Shown piece by piece: positions 30,608 to 38,563 of a DNA stretch of 43,475 nucleotides (within the stretch, counting starts at the first letter, position 1; each line of letters opens with the position of its first letter). The position numbers and the translations under genes were made by a program. The notes below the pieces were generated by a model that did not search any database, was not told where the DNA came from, and saw only the letters and a program-made list of their open reading frames with translations. Source of the DNA: Blastococcus sp. (GTDB taxonomy: Bacteria; Actinomycetota; Actinomycetes; Mycobacteriales; Geodermatophilaceae); NCBI GenBank assembly GCA_025965795.1, contig JAOPWH010000164.1, positions 1 through 43,475 of the forward strand. Direction: 5' to 3'.

Positions 30608-31120
30608 CTAGGAGCGGTGCGGAACCCGTCCGAGACCCACCAGCAGTCGCCGGAGGAGTCCGGCCAGCAACTCCTGGTCCTCGGCCGGCAGCGCATCGAG
30701 CAACCGCCGCTCGGTCTCCAGGTGATCGGGCAGCGCCCCGTCCAGTGCCGCGCGGCCCACGTCGGACAGCGTCACGACGACGGCCCTGCCGTCGGCCTCG
30801 CTGCGCTCGCGGGTGATCAGACCCTTCTCCTCCAGCCGGTCCAGCCGCTGGGTGATCGCTCCGGACGTGACCAGCGCCGACCGCATCAGCGCCGTCGGCG
30901 TGAGCTGGTAGGGCGGCCCCGCCCGCCGCAGGGCGGCCAGCACGTCGAAGGACGGCGCGTCGAGCCCGTGCCTGGCGAACGTGGTCCGCTGGGCGAGGTA
31001 GACCTCCCGCTGCACCTGGGTGATCCGCCCGATCACCCCCATGGGGGCGCAGTCGAGATCGGGACGCTCACCGGCCCACTGCTCGAGGATCTGGTCGACC
31101 GCGTCCTCCACGTCGCTCAC
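30608..31120 (-). CDS. MarR family transcriptional regulator
   Basis: This 170-residue regulator has the MarR winged-helix layout: ITQVQREVYLAQRTTFARHGLDAPSFDVLAALRRAG, recognition region LMRSALVTSGAITQRLDRLEEKGLI and wing TRERSEADGRAVVVTLSDVGRA, followed by the dimerisation helices. The start is GTG at 31120, which overlaps the stop of the NmrA-like gene (GTGA), so the two are co-translated. It probably controls its own operon through the inverted repeat at 32008-32021; that link is inferred from position. Confidence 0.93.
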   Translation of the reverse strand: MSDVEDAVDQILEQWAGERPDLDCAPMGVIGRITQVQREVYLAQRTTFARHGLDAPSFDVLAALRRAGPPYQLTPTALMRSALVTSGAITQRLDRLEEKGLITRERSEADGRAVVVTLSDVGRAALDGALPDHLETERRLLDALPAEDQELLAGLLRRLLVGLGRVPHRS

Positions 31121-31992
31121 GGTAGTTCGCCGACCGAGGTGGGGGGCACCGCGTCCAGGGCGGCGGCGAGGTCGTCGAGGTGGGCGCTCAGCGGGCGGGC
31201 CGGGCGGCCCAGGAGCGCCTCGAGGACGCGCGGGCTCCCTGTGAACCCGTTCGCGCGGTAGTGGTCGAACATGAGCCGGCGGCACCGGGCGGCGTAGGCC
31301 TCGGCCGGGGGGACCGGCCCCTCCGGGGGGACGTCGACCGCGGTGACCGCCCGTCCCAGACCCTCCGCGAGCAGGTCGGCGATCCGGGGCGCGGTCAGCG
31401 GCTCGGGGCCGGCGGCCTCGAACGTGCCGCCGTCCAGGCCGTCCTCGGTGAGCAGCACCGCGGCGGCCTCGGCCACGTCCCGCAGGTCGACCAGCGACTG
31501 CGCCTGCTCCAGTCCCCACGGGCTGCGGAAGCGCCCGGAGGCGGCCGCCGCCGTGAGGGCGCCGTCGAGGTTGGCGGAGTAGGCGCACGGCTGGAGCACC
31601 CGCCACGGCACACCGCCGGTGTCCAGCGCCTCCTCGACGCGGTCCTTGGCCGCATGGTGTGGCATGGACCGCGCCTGCGGGCGGAGCACCGAGTGGTAGA
31701 CCACGCGCGGCACGCCCGCCCGGCGAGCGGCGGCGAGCAGCGCCGTCGCCCCGGCCGCTTCGGCCGGGTCGAAGTTGGGCCACACCAGGTAGAGGGCTGC
31801 GGCATCGTCGAGCAACGGCTCGATCCGGTCGGGCGCGGTGAGGTCGGCGACGGCGAGGTCCACGCTGAGGGCGGTGAGCTCGGGGTGGGGGCGGTCGGTG
31901 CCCACGACGGCACGCACCTGCTCGCCCCGGGACCAGAGGGCCCGTACGACGGCGGTACCGGTCGGTCCGCCCGCCGCCGTCACCACGATCAC
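31117..31992 (-). CDS. NmrA-like NAD(P)-binding oxidoreductase
   Basis: This 291-residue atypical SDR begins IVVTAAGGPTGTAVVRALWSRG, the NmrA/quinone-reductase type nucleotide-binding motif (TAAGGPTG in place of TGATGxxG). It continues with DLAVADLTAPDRIEPLL, YLVWPNFDP, VYHSVLRPQ and a C-terminal helical half. There is no YxxxK catalytic pair at the usual place, as in NmrA-like sensors and NAD(P)H:quinone reductases. The start is GTG at 31992. The translational coupling to a MarR regulator suggests a redox or electrophile-responsive unit. Confidence 0.88.
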   Translation of the reverse strand: MIVVTAAGGPTGTAVVRALWSRGEQVRAVVGTDRPHPELTALSVDLAVADLTAPDRIEPLLDDAAALYLVWPNFDPAEAAGATALLAAARRAGVPRVVYHSVLRPQARSMPHHAAKDRVEEALDTGGVPWRVLQPCAYSANLDGALTAAAASGRFRSPWGLEQAQSLVDLRDVAEAAAVLLTEDGLDGGTFEAAGPEPLTAPRIADLLAEGLGRAVTAVDVPPEGPVPPAEAYAARCRRLMFDHYRANGFTGSPRVLEALLGRPARPLSAHLDDLAAALDAVPPTSVGELP

Positions 31993-32007
31993 CCGGATAG
32001 CTCAGCA

Positions 32008-32021
32008 GTGAGAGATCTCAC
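32008..32021 (-). promoter_or_regulatory. Candidate MarR operator in the NmrA-marR promoter
   Basis: GTGAGA-GA-TCTCAC is a perfect inverted repeat with six-base arms, 15 bases before the GTG at 31992. On the minus strand a -35-like TTGACG lies immediately upstream (32023-32028), so the repeat occupies the promoter spacer, the classic site for MarR autorepression. Confidence 0.5.
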
Positions 32022-32071
32022 CCGTCAAGCGGACACTCGCGACGGCCCTGGGTCGTACCGACGGGAACAGG

Positions 32072-33139
32072 TCAGCGGAGTCGGGTGCTCAGCCGCACGG
32101 TGAGGCCCTCCGGACCAGGGACCACGTCGACGTAGTCCCACAACTTGCGGGCCAGCCAGAGGCCCATGCCGCCCCGCCCGAGGTCAGGGCCGTGCGCCGG
32201 CACGAACCCGGAGAAGGGGTCGGAGTACGTGGTGCCGCTGTCGGTGATGGCGCAGATCAGCAGGCCGTCGTCGCTCCACACCTTGGCCGACACCGGCCGG
32301 ACCCCGTGCCGGAACGCGTTGGAGGCGATCTCGCTCGCCGCGTAGTGCAGGTCCTCCCGCTGATCCCGGTCGGGGACCCGAGCGGCGAGCACCAGGGCGA
32401 GCGATCGGCGCAGGGCGACCAGACTGGGTGCGTCCTCGATGGCGAAGACCGGAGCGTCGTCCTCGACGGTCTCCCGCGGCAGGGGGAGCGCCGGGACGTA
32501 CGTGCCCGGGTCCTGGAAGGCGTCGTTGAGCGTCCAGTTACCGCCGGAGACCAGCTGGGGATGGGTCGCAACGGCGCTCTCGACGACCTGCGGCGGCAGC
32601 CGGCGGCTGTCGTAGAGACAGACCGCCGAGACCGGCGCATGACCGAGCAGCCGGTTGAACACCGACTCGAAGCGCTGCCCCTCGCGCCAGTCGGCCGGAT
32701 CCGGACCGAAGTCCACTCCGGCCAGCACGCGCAGCCGCCCGGAACGACCGGCCGTCGCCCGTTCCAGGAACCGGCAGCACGTGCTCAGGGCGTCGGGGGC
32801 CCGGGAGCCCAGGAGGCTCATGCGGGGGTCGCTCTCGACCGCGCTCGCCCGCTCACCGAGCGCCTCGCAGACGACGGCCACCGTCTCCGGCGGACACGTC
32901 AGGGCGACGAGGTCCCCTGCCCGCAGCCCGGCGTCGAGGAACGGCAGTGCCACGGCGAGCAGTTGCGCGTCGGACCCGACGACGGCAGCCCCGTGCCGGT
33001 GCCGGGCACGAGAGGCGCCGGCTGCTCGCTGCGGGCCCGAGGCGCCCGACGACGAACAGTCCTTCGCTCCTACGTCCACCAACCCTCGCCATGCGCTGGG
33101 CCGGGGGTGCCGGCCGACTGAATGCTCATTCTGAGACAT
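32072..33139 (-). CDS. MEDS domain - histidine-kinase-like ATPase fusion (anti-sigma/stress regulator type)
   Basis: This 355-residue cytoplasmic protein has a variable basic N-terminus (about 1-48), a MEDS (DcmR-type sensory) domain from HGAAVVGSDAQLLAVALPFLDAGLRAGD to about residue 205, and a C-terminal HATPase_c_2 domain of the RsbW/anti-sigma type. That domain shows the N box LHYAASEIASNAFRHG, the G1 region AITDSGTTYSDP and the G2 region GGMGLWLARKL. There is no phospho-accepting histidine domain. Proteins of this build regulate anti-sigma or stress pathways in actinobacteria, but no sigma factor or antagonist gene is adjacent. The Shine-Dalgarno sequence is weak, so the start is less certain. 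Confidence 0.87.
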   Translation of the reverse strand: MSQNEHSVGRHPRPSAWRGLVDVGAKDCSSSGASGPQRAAGASRARHRHGAAVVGSDAQLLAVALPFLDAGLRAGDLVALTCPPETVAVVCEALGERASAVESDPRMSLLGSRAPDALSTCCRFLERATAGRSGRLRVLAGVDFGPDPADWREGQRFESVFNRLLGHAPVSAVCLYDSRRLPPQVVESAVATHPQLVSGGNWTLNDAFQDPGTYVPALPLPRETVEDDAPVFAIEDAPSLVALRRSLALVLAARVPDRDQREDLHYAASEIASNAFRHGVRPVSAKVWSDDGLLICAITDSGTTYSDPFSGFVPAHGPDLGRGGMGLWLARKLWDYVDVVPGPEGLTVRLSTRLR

Positions 33140-33188
33140 GCAAGGTTGCTGTCGGTCACCGGGTGGTTAACGCCGGGTGTCGACGGAC

Positions 33189-33854
33189 TCAGTTCAGCTG
33201 TGTCGCCTCGCCGAGCCGCCCGGCACACGAGGCCGAACCGAGCCACGGATGCGGCGCGCCCTGGTAGCACCATCCCAGCCGGGGCCGGCGCGCGCTCGTC
33301 CAGAGCGCGGGGACCCGCTTGTCCCCGGCACGCGAGCCGAGCAGCGAGAACGCGTTGCGTGCCTTGAGCACGCCGGGGTCGGTGGCCAGGACCGACAGCC
33401 CTTCCGCGATCGTCAGGGGCGACCGGCCGCGGGCCAGCAGCTCGGGCAGGACCTCGGCCGGCGTCCGGCCGAGGGTGTCCGGTCCGGTGTCGACGTCGAC
33501 CAGCAGGTACGGCCCGGTGGGGACGTCGAGGTCGGGCAGCGGCCGGAACCGCGCGATGTCGTCGTCCTCCATGGTGGTGAAGCCGCTGCCACCCACCGTG
33601 TGCACCGCGCTCAGCACGTCGTCCACCGCGAGGTCGGGCACCACGACGACGAACGGGATGCCCTCTCCGCTGCCCACAGGCGGCGGCAGTCGATCGCGCA
33701 ACGGCTCCAGGAACGCACGGAAGCACGCGTCGGAGAGGTCGAGATGCGCCGGCAGCCGGGCGAGCGTCAGCGCATCGACCTGCCGGTCGAACTCCAGCTC
33801 CGCCTCGGTCGGAACGGCAGTGACGGGCAGACCGGACGTGTGCAACGCGGACAT
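33189..33854 (-). CDS. Conserved hypothetical protein (resembles DUF5701)
   Basis: This 221-residue soluble protein resembles the actinobacterial DUF5701 group as far as I recognise it. Visible features are EFDRQVDALTLARLPAHLDLS at the N-terminus, IPFVVVVPD, YLLVDVDTGPDTLGRTP, and LTIAEGLSVLATDPGVLKARNAFSLLGSR. It ends with KRVPALWTSARRPRLGWCYQGAPHPWLGSASC. The C-terminal half looks built around a short conserved alpha-helical platform with no catalytic motif I can name. GAAAGGGG before the ATG supports the start. It lies 49 bases upstream of the MEDS-ATPase gene on the same strand. Confidence 0.8.
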   Translation of the reverse strand: MSALHTSGLPVTAVPTEAELEFDRQVDALTLARLPAHLDLSDACFRAFLEPLRDRLPPPVGSGEGIPFVVVVPDLAVDDVLSAVHTVGGSGFTTMEDDDIARFRPLPDLDVPTGPYLLVDVDTGPDTLGRTPAEVLPELLARGRSPLTIAEGLSVLATDPGVLKARNAFSLLGSRAGDKRVPALWTSARRPRLGWCYQGAPHPWLGSASCAGRLGEATQLN

Positions 33855-33919
33855 CGGACCCCTTTCGCCCGGGCGCCAACCCGGAGAGGCGGTGGCGTCG
33901 AGGAACGATCAGCGGCCAC

Positions 33920-35158
33920 TCACGAGTCCCCCGGCCGCCGGCCAGCCAGCCTAGTCAGGTCGGCGCGTTCCGGTCCCCCCGCGGACCGAACTTCCGTCTC
34001 GTCGACGGCGCCGCAGTCCAGTCCCCGCAGGACGACGGCGGCCAGCGCCCGGGCCGTCGCGGGCTCGTCGAGGACGCCGGAGGTGCTCCGGTCCAGGTAG
34101 GTCGCGAGCCGGCCGACGGCGGCCGGGAGCGCCGTCCGGAAGAACGCGTACGTGGCGGTGTACCGGGTGACCAGCTGCGCGGGGTGCAGGTCCCAGCCCT
34201 GGTAGAAGCCCCGCTCCAGCGCCCGCCGGACCAGTCCGGCGTGCAGCTGCCATGCGGCGTGCACCTGCCCGGTGGACCCCACGGGCAGCACGTTCGTGGA
34301 GCCGTCGACGGCGTGCGCGCCGGTACCGGCGACGGCCACCTGCATGAGCTGCTTGGCGAAGTCGGCCGCCGGATGATCGGCGGACTGGTGAGCCGCCGCG
34401 ATGCCCAGCGCGGCGCTGTAGTCGTAGGTGCCGTAGTGCAGGCCGATCAGGCGCGGGCCGGCCGCGTGCACCATGCGGGCCACCGTGGCTCCGCCGTCGG
34501 GGCCGACGACGGCCTGCGGTGTCTCGATCTGCAGCTCCAGGTCGATGGAGACGTGGTGGGCCGCCTCGAGCGCGTCCAGGACGGGGAGGAAGGCGCGCAC
34601 CTGCTCGACATCGGTCACCTTGGGCAGCGTCACCACGGGGTGGTGAAAGGACCCCGGGTTCTCCGCGCCGTGGAACTCCGCCCAGGTGCCGAGGAAGAGG
34701 TCGAGGGTGCGGACACCGCGCCGCCGGGTGGGTTCCTCCAGCGACTTGGCCCGGATGCCGACCGACGGCGGCGCCGCACCGTTCCGCGCGTCGGCGGCCA
34801 GGGTCCCGGCGGCGCGTCGGACGTCGTCGTCCTCGGCCTCCGTCGTGCCGCGGTAGCCGTCCTCGGCGTCGACCCGCAGGTCCTCCACCGGCTCGCGCGC
34901 CAGCTTGGCCCGCACACGGGGCAGGATCTGCTCCACGAGCGCCGGATCGAGACCGAGATCGGGGAGCCCGTGCTCGTCGAGGGCGGCCAGGGCGGCGGTC
35001 CCCCACTGCTCGGCCAGCCCCGGGACGACGGCGTCGGCGGGCACGTAGCAGGTGTGCACCGGCCGGCGGCCCGGCCGCTCGCCCGGAAAGGCGGCCAGCC
35101 GGGCGGCGTCCACCGGCGCCAGACGCCGGTCCAGCTCGACGAGGACTCCCTCGTCCAT
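33920..35158 (-). CDS. DUF6986 / HpcH-HpaI citrate-lyase-beta-like protein coupled to malate synthase
   Basis: This 412-residue protein has a TIM-barrel lyase look (HpcH/HpaI, CitE-like superfamily): DLRVDAEDGYRG near residue 95, TLPKVTDVEQVRAFLPVLDALEA, SIDLELQIETPQAVVG and GLHYGTYDYSAALGI with acidic metal-site candidates in the ELQIE and DYS segments. The late GWDLHPAQLVTRYTATYAFF also matches the DUF6986 group. Superfamily members cleave or form C-C bonds of acyl-CoA or hydroxy acids with Mg2+. ATG at 35158 overlaps the malate synthase stop by one base (TGATG), so it is translationally coupled. Its reaction is not known; the partner and the urate genes next door point to glyoxylate metabolism. 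Confidence 0.85.
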   Translation of the reverse strand: MDEGVLVELDRRLAPVDAARLAAFPGERPGRRPVHTCYVPADAVVPGLAEQWGTAALAALDEHGLPDLGLDPALVEQILPRVRAKLAREPVEDLRVDAEDGYRGTTEAEDDDVRRAAGTLAADARNGAAPPSVGIRAKSLEEPTRRRGVRTLDLFLGTWAEFHGAENPGSFHHPVVTLPKVTDVEQVRAFLPVLDALEAAHHVSIDLELQIETPQAVVGPDGGATVARMVHAAGPRLIGLHYGTYDYSAALGIAAAHQSADHPAADFAKQLMQVAVAGTGAHAVDGSTNVLPVGSTGQVHAAWQLHAGLVRRALERGFYQGWDLHPAQLVTRYTATYAFFRTALPAAVGRLATYLDRSTSGVLDEPATARALAAVVLRGLDCGAVDETEVRSAGGPERADLTRLAGRRPGDS

Positions 35159-36729
35159 CAATCGATCAGCTCGTAGGCGGGCAGGGTCAGGAAGTCGGGG
35201 AACTCGTCGGCGAGCGCCACCTGCTCGAACAACCGGCGGGCGTCGTCGAGGTTCTCCAGGGCCCCGATCCCCTCGACCTCCTCGGCGACCACGCGGCGGA
35301 CCAGCTCCTCGGTCACCGTCTCGCCGGTGTCGAGCTCCGCCCCGGAGTGCACCCACTGCCAGATCTGGGACCGGCTGATCTCGGCGGTGGCGGCATCCTC
35401 CATCAGGCCGTGGATCCCGACCGCGCCGTTGCCGCCGAGCCACGCGGCCAGGTAGCGCAGCGCCACCTCGACGTTCGACCGCAGTCCCGCCATCGTGCGC
35501 TCCCCCGGAACGCCGGCGACGTCGAGCAGCTGGGCCGGCGTGACGGCCACGTCGTCCCGGCGGCGGTCGAGCTGGTTGGGCCGGTCGCCGAGGACGGCGT
35601 CGAACACCTCGCGGCAGGTCGCGACGAGATCGGGGTGGGCGACCCAGGAGCCGTCGAAGCCGTCGCCGGCCTCCCGGGTCTTGTCCTCGGTGACCTTGGC
35701 CAGGGCCCGCGCGTTGGCCTCGGCGTCGCGCCGGCTCGGGATGGCGGCCGCCATGCCCCCGATGGCCATCGCCCCGCGGCGGTGGCAGACCGATACCAGC
35801 TGGTCGGTGTAGGCCCGCATCATCGGGGCGGCCATCGTCACCGCTCCCCGGTCGGGCAGCACGAACTGGGCCCCGGCGTCGCGGAAGACCTTGATGACGC
35901 TGAACAGGTAGTCCCAGCGACCGGCGTTGAGGCCGGTGGCATGGGTGCCCAGCTCGTGCAGCATCTCCTCCATCTCGAACGCGGCCGGGATGGTCTCGAT
36001 CAGCATCGTGGCGCGGATGGAGCCGGCGGGCAGCTCGAGCACCTGTTCGGCGTGGTCGAACACCAGCGCCCAGAGCCGCGCCTCCAGCGCGCCCTCCATC
36101 TTGGGCAGGTAGAAGTACGGCCCGCTGCCGCGCTCCAGCTGCTCGCGCGCGTTGTGGAACAGGTAGAGGCCCGCGTCGACCAGTGCCCCGACGGTCGGCT
36201 CGCCGTCCACGAGCAGGTGGCGCTCGGGCAGGTGCCAGCCCCGCGGGCGCGGCACGATCGTCGGCAGCTCGCCGTCCTGCCGCAGCCGGTACTCGCGGCC
36301 GTCCGGCGCGGTGAAGGCCAGCGTCCGGCGGACGGCGTCGCGCAGCACCACCTGTCCGCCGACGACGTTGCGCCAGTGCGGGGTGTTGGCGTCCTCGAGG
36401 TCGGCCAGCCAGACGTTGGCACCGCAGTTCAGCGCGTTGATCGCCATCTTCGGTTCGGTCGGGCCGGTGATCTCGACCCGGCGGTCCACCAGCCCGGGCG
36501 GCGGCGGGGGCACCTGCCACTGCGCGGCGCGGACGTCGGCCCCCTCCTCCCGGAAGTCGATCGTGCGCGCCGCCGCGATCTCCGCCCGCCGGGTGGCCCG
36601 AGCCGCGAGCAGCGCGTCCCGGTGCGCGCCGAACCGGGTCTGCAGGTCGGCGACGAACTCCAGGGCCTCCGGCGTCAGGATCTCCTCGCCCCGCTCGACC
36701 GCCGGGCCCTCCACACACACGTTCGCCAT
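35158..36729 (-). CDS. aceB: Malate synthase A
   Basis: This 523-residue protein is close to the 530-residue length of malate synthase A. It shows VDRRVEITGPTEPKMAINALNCGANVWLADLEDANTPHW (key part NCGANVWLADLEDANTP), the RPRGWHLPE segment, YFYLPKMEGALEARLW, ETIPAAFEMEEMLHELG and GRWDYLFSVIKVF, then WQWVHSGAELDTGE near the C-terminus. It condenses glyoxylate with acetyl-CoA to malate. No isocitrate lyase gene is near, and it is divergent by 44 bp from the uraD-uraH-urate oxidase genes, so it probably serves glyoxylate from purine breakdown. Confidence 0.96.
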   Translation of the reverse strand: MANVCVEGPAVERGEEILTPEALEFVADLQTRFGAHRDALLAARATRRAEIAAARTIDFREEGADVRAAQWQVPPPPPGLVDRRVEITGPTEPKMAINALNCGANVWLADLEDANTPHWRNVVGGQVVLRDAVRRTLAFTAPDGREYRLRQDGELPTIVPRPRGWHLPERHLLVDGEPTVGALVDAGLYLFHNAREQLERGSGPYFYLPKMEGALEARLWALVFDHAEQVLELPAGSIRATMLIETIPAAFEMEEMLHELGTHATGLNAGRWDYLFSVIKVFRDAGAQFVLPDRGAVTMAAPMMRAYTDQLVSVCHRRGAMAIGGMAAAIPSRRDAEANARALAKVTEDKTREAGDGFDGSWVAHPDLVATCREVFDAVLGDRPNQLDRRRDDVAVTPAQLLDVAGVPGERTMAGLRSNVEVALRYLAAWLGGNGAVGIHGLMEDAATAEISRSQIWQWVHSGAELDTGETVTEELVRRVVAEEVEGIGALENLDDARRLFEQVALADEFPDFLTLPAYELID

Positions 36730-36773
36730 TCGCCGAACCCTTCCTCGACCAGCGGAGCTGGCATCCTCTCACC

Positions 36774-37271
36774 GTGGCCGGTGTGGACGACTTCAATCGC
36801 GAACCGGCCGGCCGCGCGATCGAGCTCCTCCGCACCTGCAATGCGGCGCCCCGCTTCGCCGAGGAGCTCGCCGCGGGACGCCCCTACCCGGATGCCGAGG
36901 CGCTCGTCGCCCGGGCGGAGGAGGTGGCCCGGGGGTTGTCCTGGGCCGAGGTGAGCGTCGCGCTCGCCGCGCATCCGCGGATCGGTGACCGGGTCGACGG
37001 CGCCTCGGCGGAGGCCGCGGCGTCGCGGCGGGAACAGAGCTCGATGTCGTCGGCCGATGCGGAGACCCGGAACGCCCTCGTCGCCGGCAACCACGAGTAC
37101 GAGGAACGCTTCGACCACGTCTTCCTCATCCGGGCGGCCGGGCGGACACCGGCGGAGATGCTGGCCGAGCTGCGGCGGCGGCTGGGCAACGACGAGCGGA
37201 CGGAGCGTGCCGAGGTGACCGAGCAGTTGGCCGAGATCACGGCTCTCCGGATGAGGGGGCTGATCTCGTGA
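36774..37271 (+). CDS. uraD: OHCU decarboxylase (2-oxo-4-hydroxy-4-carboxy-5-ureidoimidazoline decarboxylase)
   Basis: This 165-residue enzyme performs the third urate-degradation step, giving S-allantoin. It has FNREPAGRAIELLRTCNAAPRFAEEL, the catalytic His67 in AAHPRIGD, SSADAETRNALVAGNHEYEERFDHVFLI and the Arg/Glu-rich end of the family. The start is GTG at 36774; no Shine-Dalgarno sequence lies at normal distance, so the transcript may be leaderless. Its stop overlaps the HIU hydrolase GTG (GTGA at 37268). Confidence 0.94.
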   Translation: MAGVDDFNREPAGRAIELLRTCNAAPRFAEELAAGRPYPDAEALVARAEEVARGLSWAEVSVALAAHPRIGDRVDGASAEAAASRREQSSMSSADAETRNALVAGNHEYEERFDHVFLIRAAGRTPAEMLAELRRRLGNDERTERAEVTEQLAEITALRMRGLIS

Positions 37272-37585
37272 GCGTGTCGACGCACGTGCTCGACGCGGTC
37301 CTCGGGCGGCCCGCGACCGGGATAGCCGTGCGGCTGTTCGCCGCCGACGAGCTGCTCGCCGAGGGGGTCACCGACCGCGACGGCCGCTGCCGGCTGACCG
37401 ACACGGCGACCGGCCTCGGCACGCACCGGCTCGTGTTCGCGACCGGGCCGTGGTTCGCCGAGCAGGCCCGGGAGACGTTCTATCCGGAGGTGGTGCTCAC
37501 CTTCGCCGCCCAGGAGGCGACCGAGCACCACCACGTCCCCCTGCTGCTGAGCCCGTTCGCGTACTCCACCTACCGCGGTAGTTGA
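37268..37585 (+). CDS. uraH: 5-hydroxyisourate hydrolase (transthyretin-like)
   Basis: This 105-residue enzyme hydrolyses 5-hydroxyisourate, the product of urate oxidase, to OHCU. It starts STHVLDAVLGRPATG, the family N-terminus with its active-site histidine. It also has TDRDGRCR and a central THRLVFATGPWF, and it ends with the signature YRGS. Length is normal. Its GTG start overlaps the uraD stop by four bases, and urate oxidase follows after a 57-bp leader that carries the repeated hairpin. Confidence 0.95.
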   Translation: MSVSTHVLDAVLGRPATGIAVRLFAADELLAEGVTDRDGRCRLTDTATGLGTHRLVFATGPWFAEQARETFYPEVVLTFAAQEATEHHHVPLLLSPFAYSTYRGS

Positions 37586-37586
37586 A

Positions 37587-37642
37587 GGACCCCCTCCTCC
37601 CCACCCCTCGCACGCTCGGGGCGGTGCCCTGGAGGGGGCCAC
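37587..37642 (+). promoter_or_regulatory. Repeated leader element with hairpin covering the urate oxidase ribosome-binding site (copy A)
   Basis: CCCCCTCC at 37590-37597 is complementary to GGAGGGGG at 37631-37638, which is the Shine-Dalgarno sequence of urate oxidase (ATG at 37643). The core 37599-37642 is about 85 % identical to 39194-39238, upstream of the GNAT gene, and shares CCCCACC, CTCGCA, GCTCG, GGCGG and CCCTGGAGGG in order. Confidence 0.65.
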
Positions 37643-38563
37643 ATGCAACAGTGCGGCATGGCGATCGTGCTCGGGCCCAACCAGTACGGAAAGGCGGAGG
37701 TCCGCGTCGTCGCGGTCGACCGCAGCAGCGCCCGGCACTCGCTGGTCGACCTCAATGTCAGCTCCAGCCTGCGCGGCGACTTCACCGCGGCGCACACGGC
37801 CGGCGACAACGCCCACGTGCTGACGACGGACGCCCAGAAGAACACCGTGTTCGCCTTCGCCCGGGACGGCGTCGGCTCCCCCGAGGCCTTCGGACTGCGG
37901 CTGGCCCGCCACTTCGCCGGCTCCTTCGACTGGATCACCGGCGCCCGGGTGGCGGTCGAGTCCTACGGCTGGGACCGGATCTCCGTCGACGGGCGGGCGC
38001 ACGACCACGCGTTCTCGCGCAACGGCAGCGAGGTCCGGACGGCGGTGGTCACGGCCGACGGCGACGACACCTACGTGCTGGCCGGGATCGGCGACCTCGT
38101 CGTCCTGAAGACGACCGGCTCGGAGTTCTGGGGCTACCCCGTCGACCGGTACACCACCCTGCCCGAGACCCGGGATCGCATCCTCGCCACGGCGGTCACC
38201 GCCCGATGGCGGTACACGAGCGCCGAGGGGGACTTCGACGGCCTGTTCGCCGGTGTGCGCACGACGCTGCTGGAGACGTTCGCGTCGACGCACTCCCTCG
38301 CGCTCCAGCAGTCACTGTTCGCGATGGGCGAGGCGGTGCTGTCGCGGTTCCCGGAGGTCGCCGAGGTGCGCATGTCGATGCCGAACAAGCACCACTTCCT
38401 GCAGGACCTCTCGGCATTCGGGCTCGACAACTCCCTGGACGGTGCCGGTGCCGTCGTCTACCACGCCGACGACCGTCCGTACGGCCTGATCGAGGGCACC
38501 GTGCGGCGGGACGACGTGCCCGCCGCCGAGGTCGCCTGGCGGGGCACCCCTGGCTTCTGCTGA
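37643..38563 (+). CDS. pucL: Urate oxidase (uricase)
   Basis: This 306-residue cofactor-free oxidase converts urate and O2 to 5-hydroxyisourate. It has the uricase landmarks GPNQYGKAEVRVV, the catalytic region TTDAQKNTVFAFAR (Lys/Thr pair at the domain edge), FVGS-type core LARHFAGSFDWITGARV, HSLALQQSLFAMGEAVLSRFPEV and MPNKHHFLQDL. It ends GTPGFC, with no peroxisomal signal, as expected in a bacterium. ATG at 37643 is favoured over 37658 because GGAGGGGG sits four bases upstream. It is last in uraD-uraH-uricase and ends inside the first unit of a 17-bp tandem repeat. Confidence 0.96.
   Translation: MQQCGMAIVLGPNQYGKAEVRVVAVDRSSARHSLVDLNVSSSLRGDFTAAHTAGDNAHVLTTDAQKNTVFAFARDGVGSPEAFGLRLARHFAGSFDWITGARVAVESYGWDRISVDGRAHDHAFSRNGSEVRTAVVTADGDDTYVLAGIGDLVVLKTTGSEFWGYPVDRYTTLPETRDRILATAVTARWRYTSAEGDFDGLFAGVRTTLLETFASTHSLALQQSLFAMGEAVLSRFPEVAEVRMSMPNKHHFLQDLSAFGLDNSLDGAGAVVYHADDRPYGLIEGTVRRDDVPAAEVAWRGTPGFC

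Noticed and set aside
33920-36841. A 973-codon frame suggesting a giant DUF6986 protein
   Set aside because: The frame upstream of 35158 is an out-of-frame shadow of malate synthase. The ATG at 35158 overlapping the malate synthase stop is the natural start.
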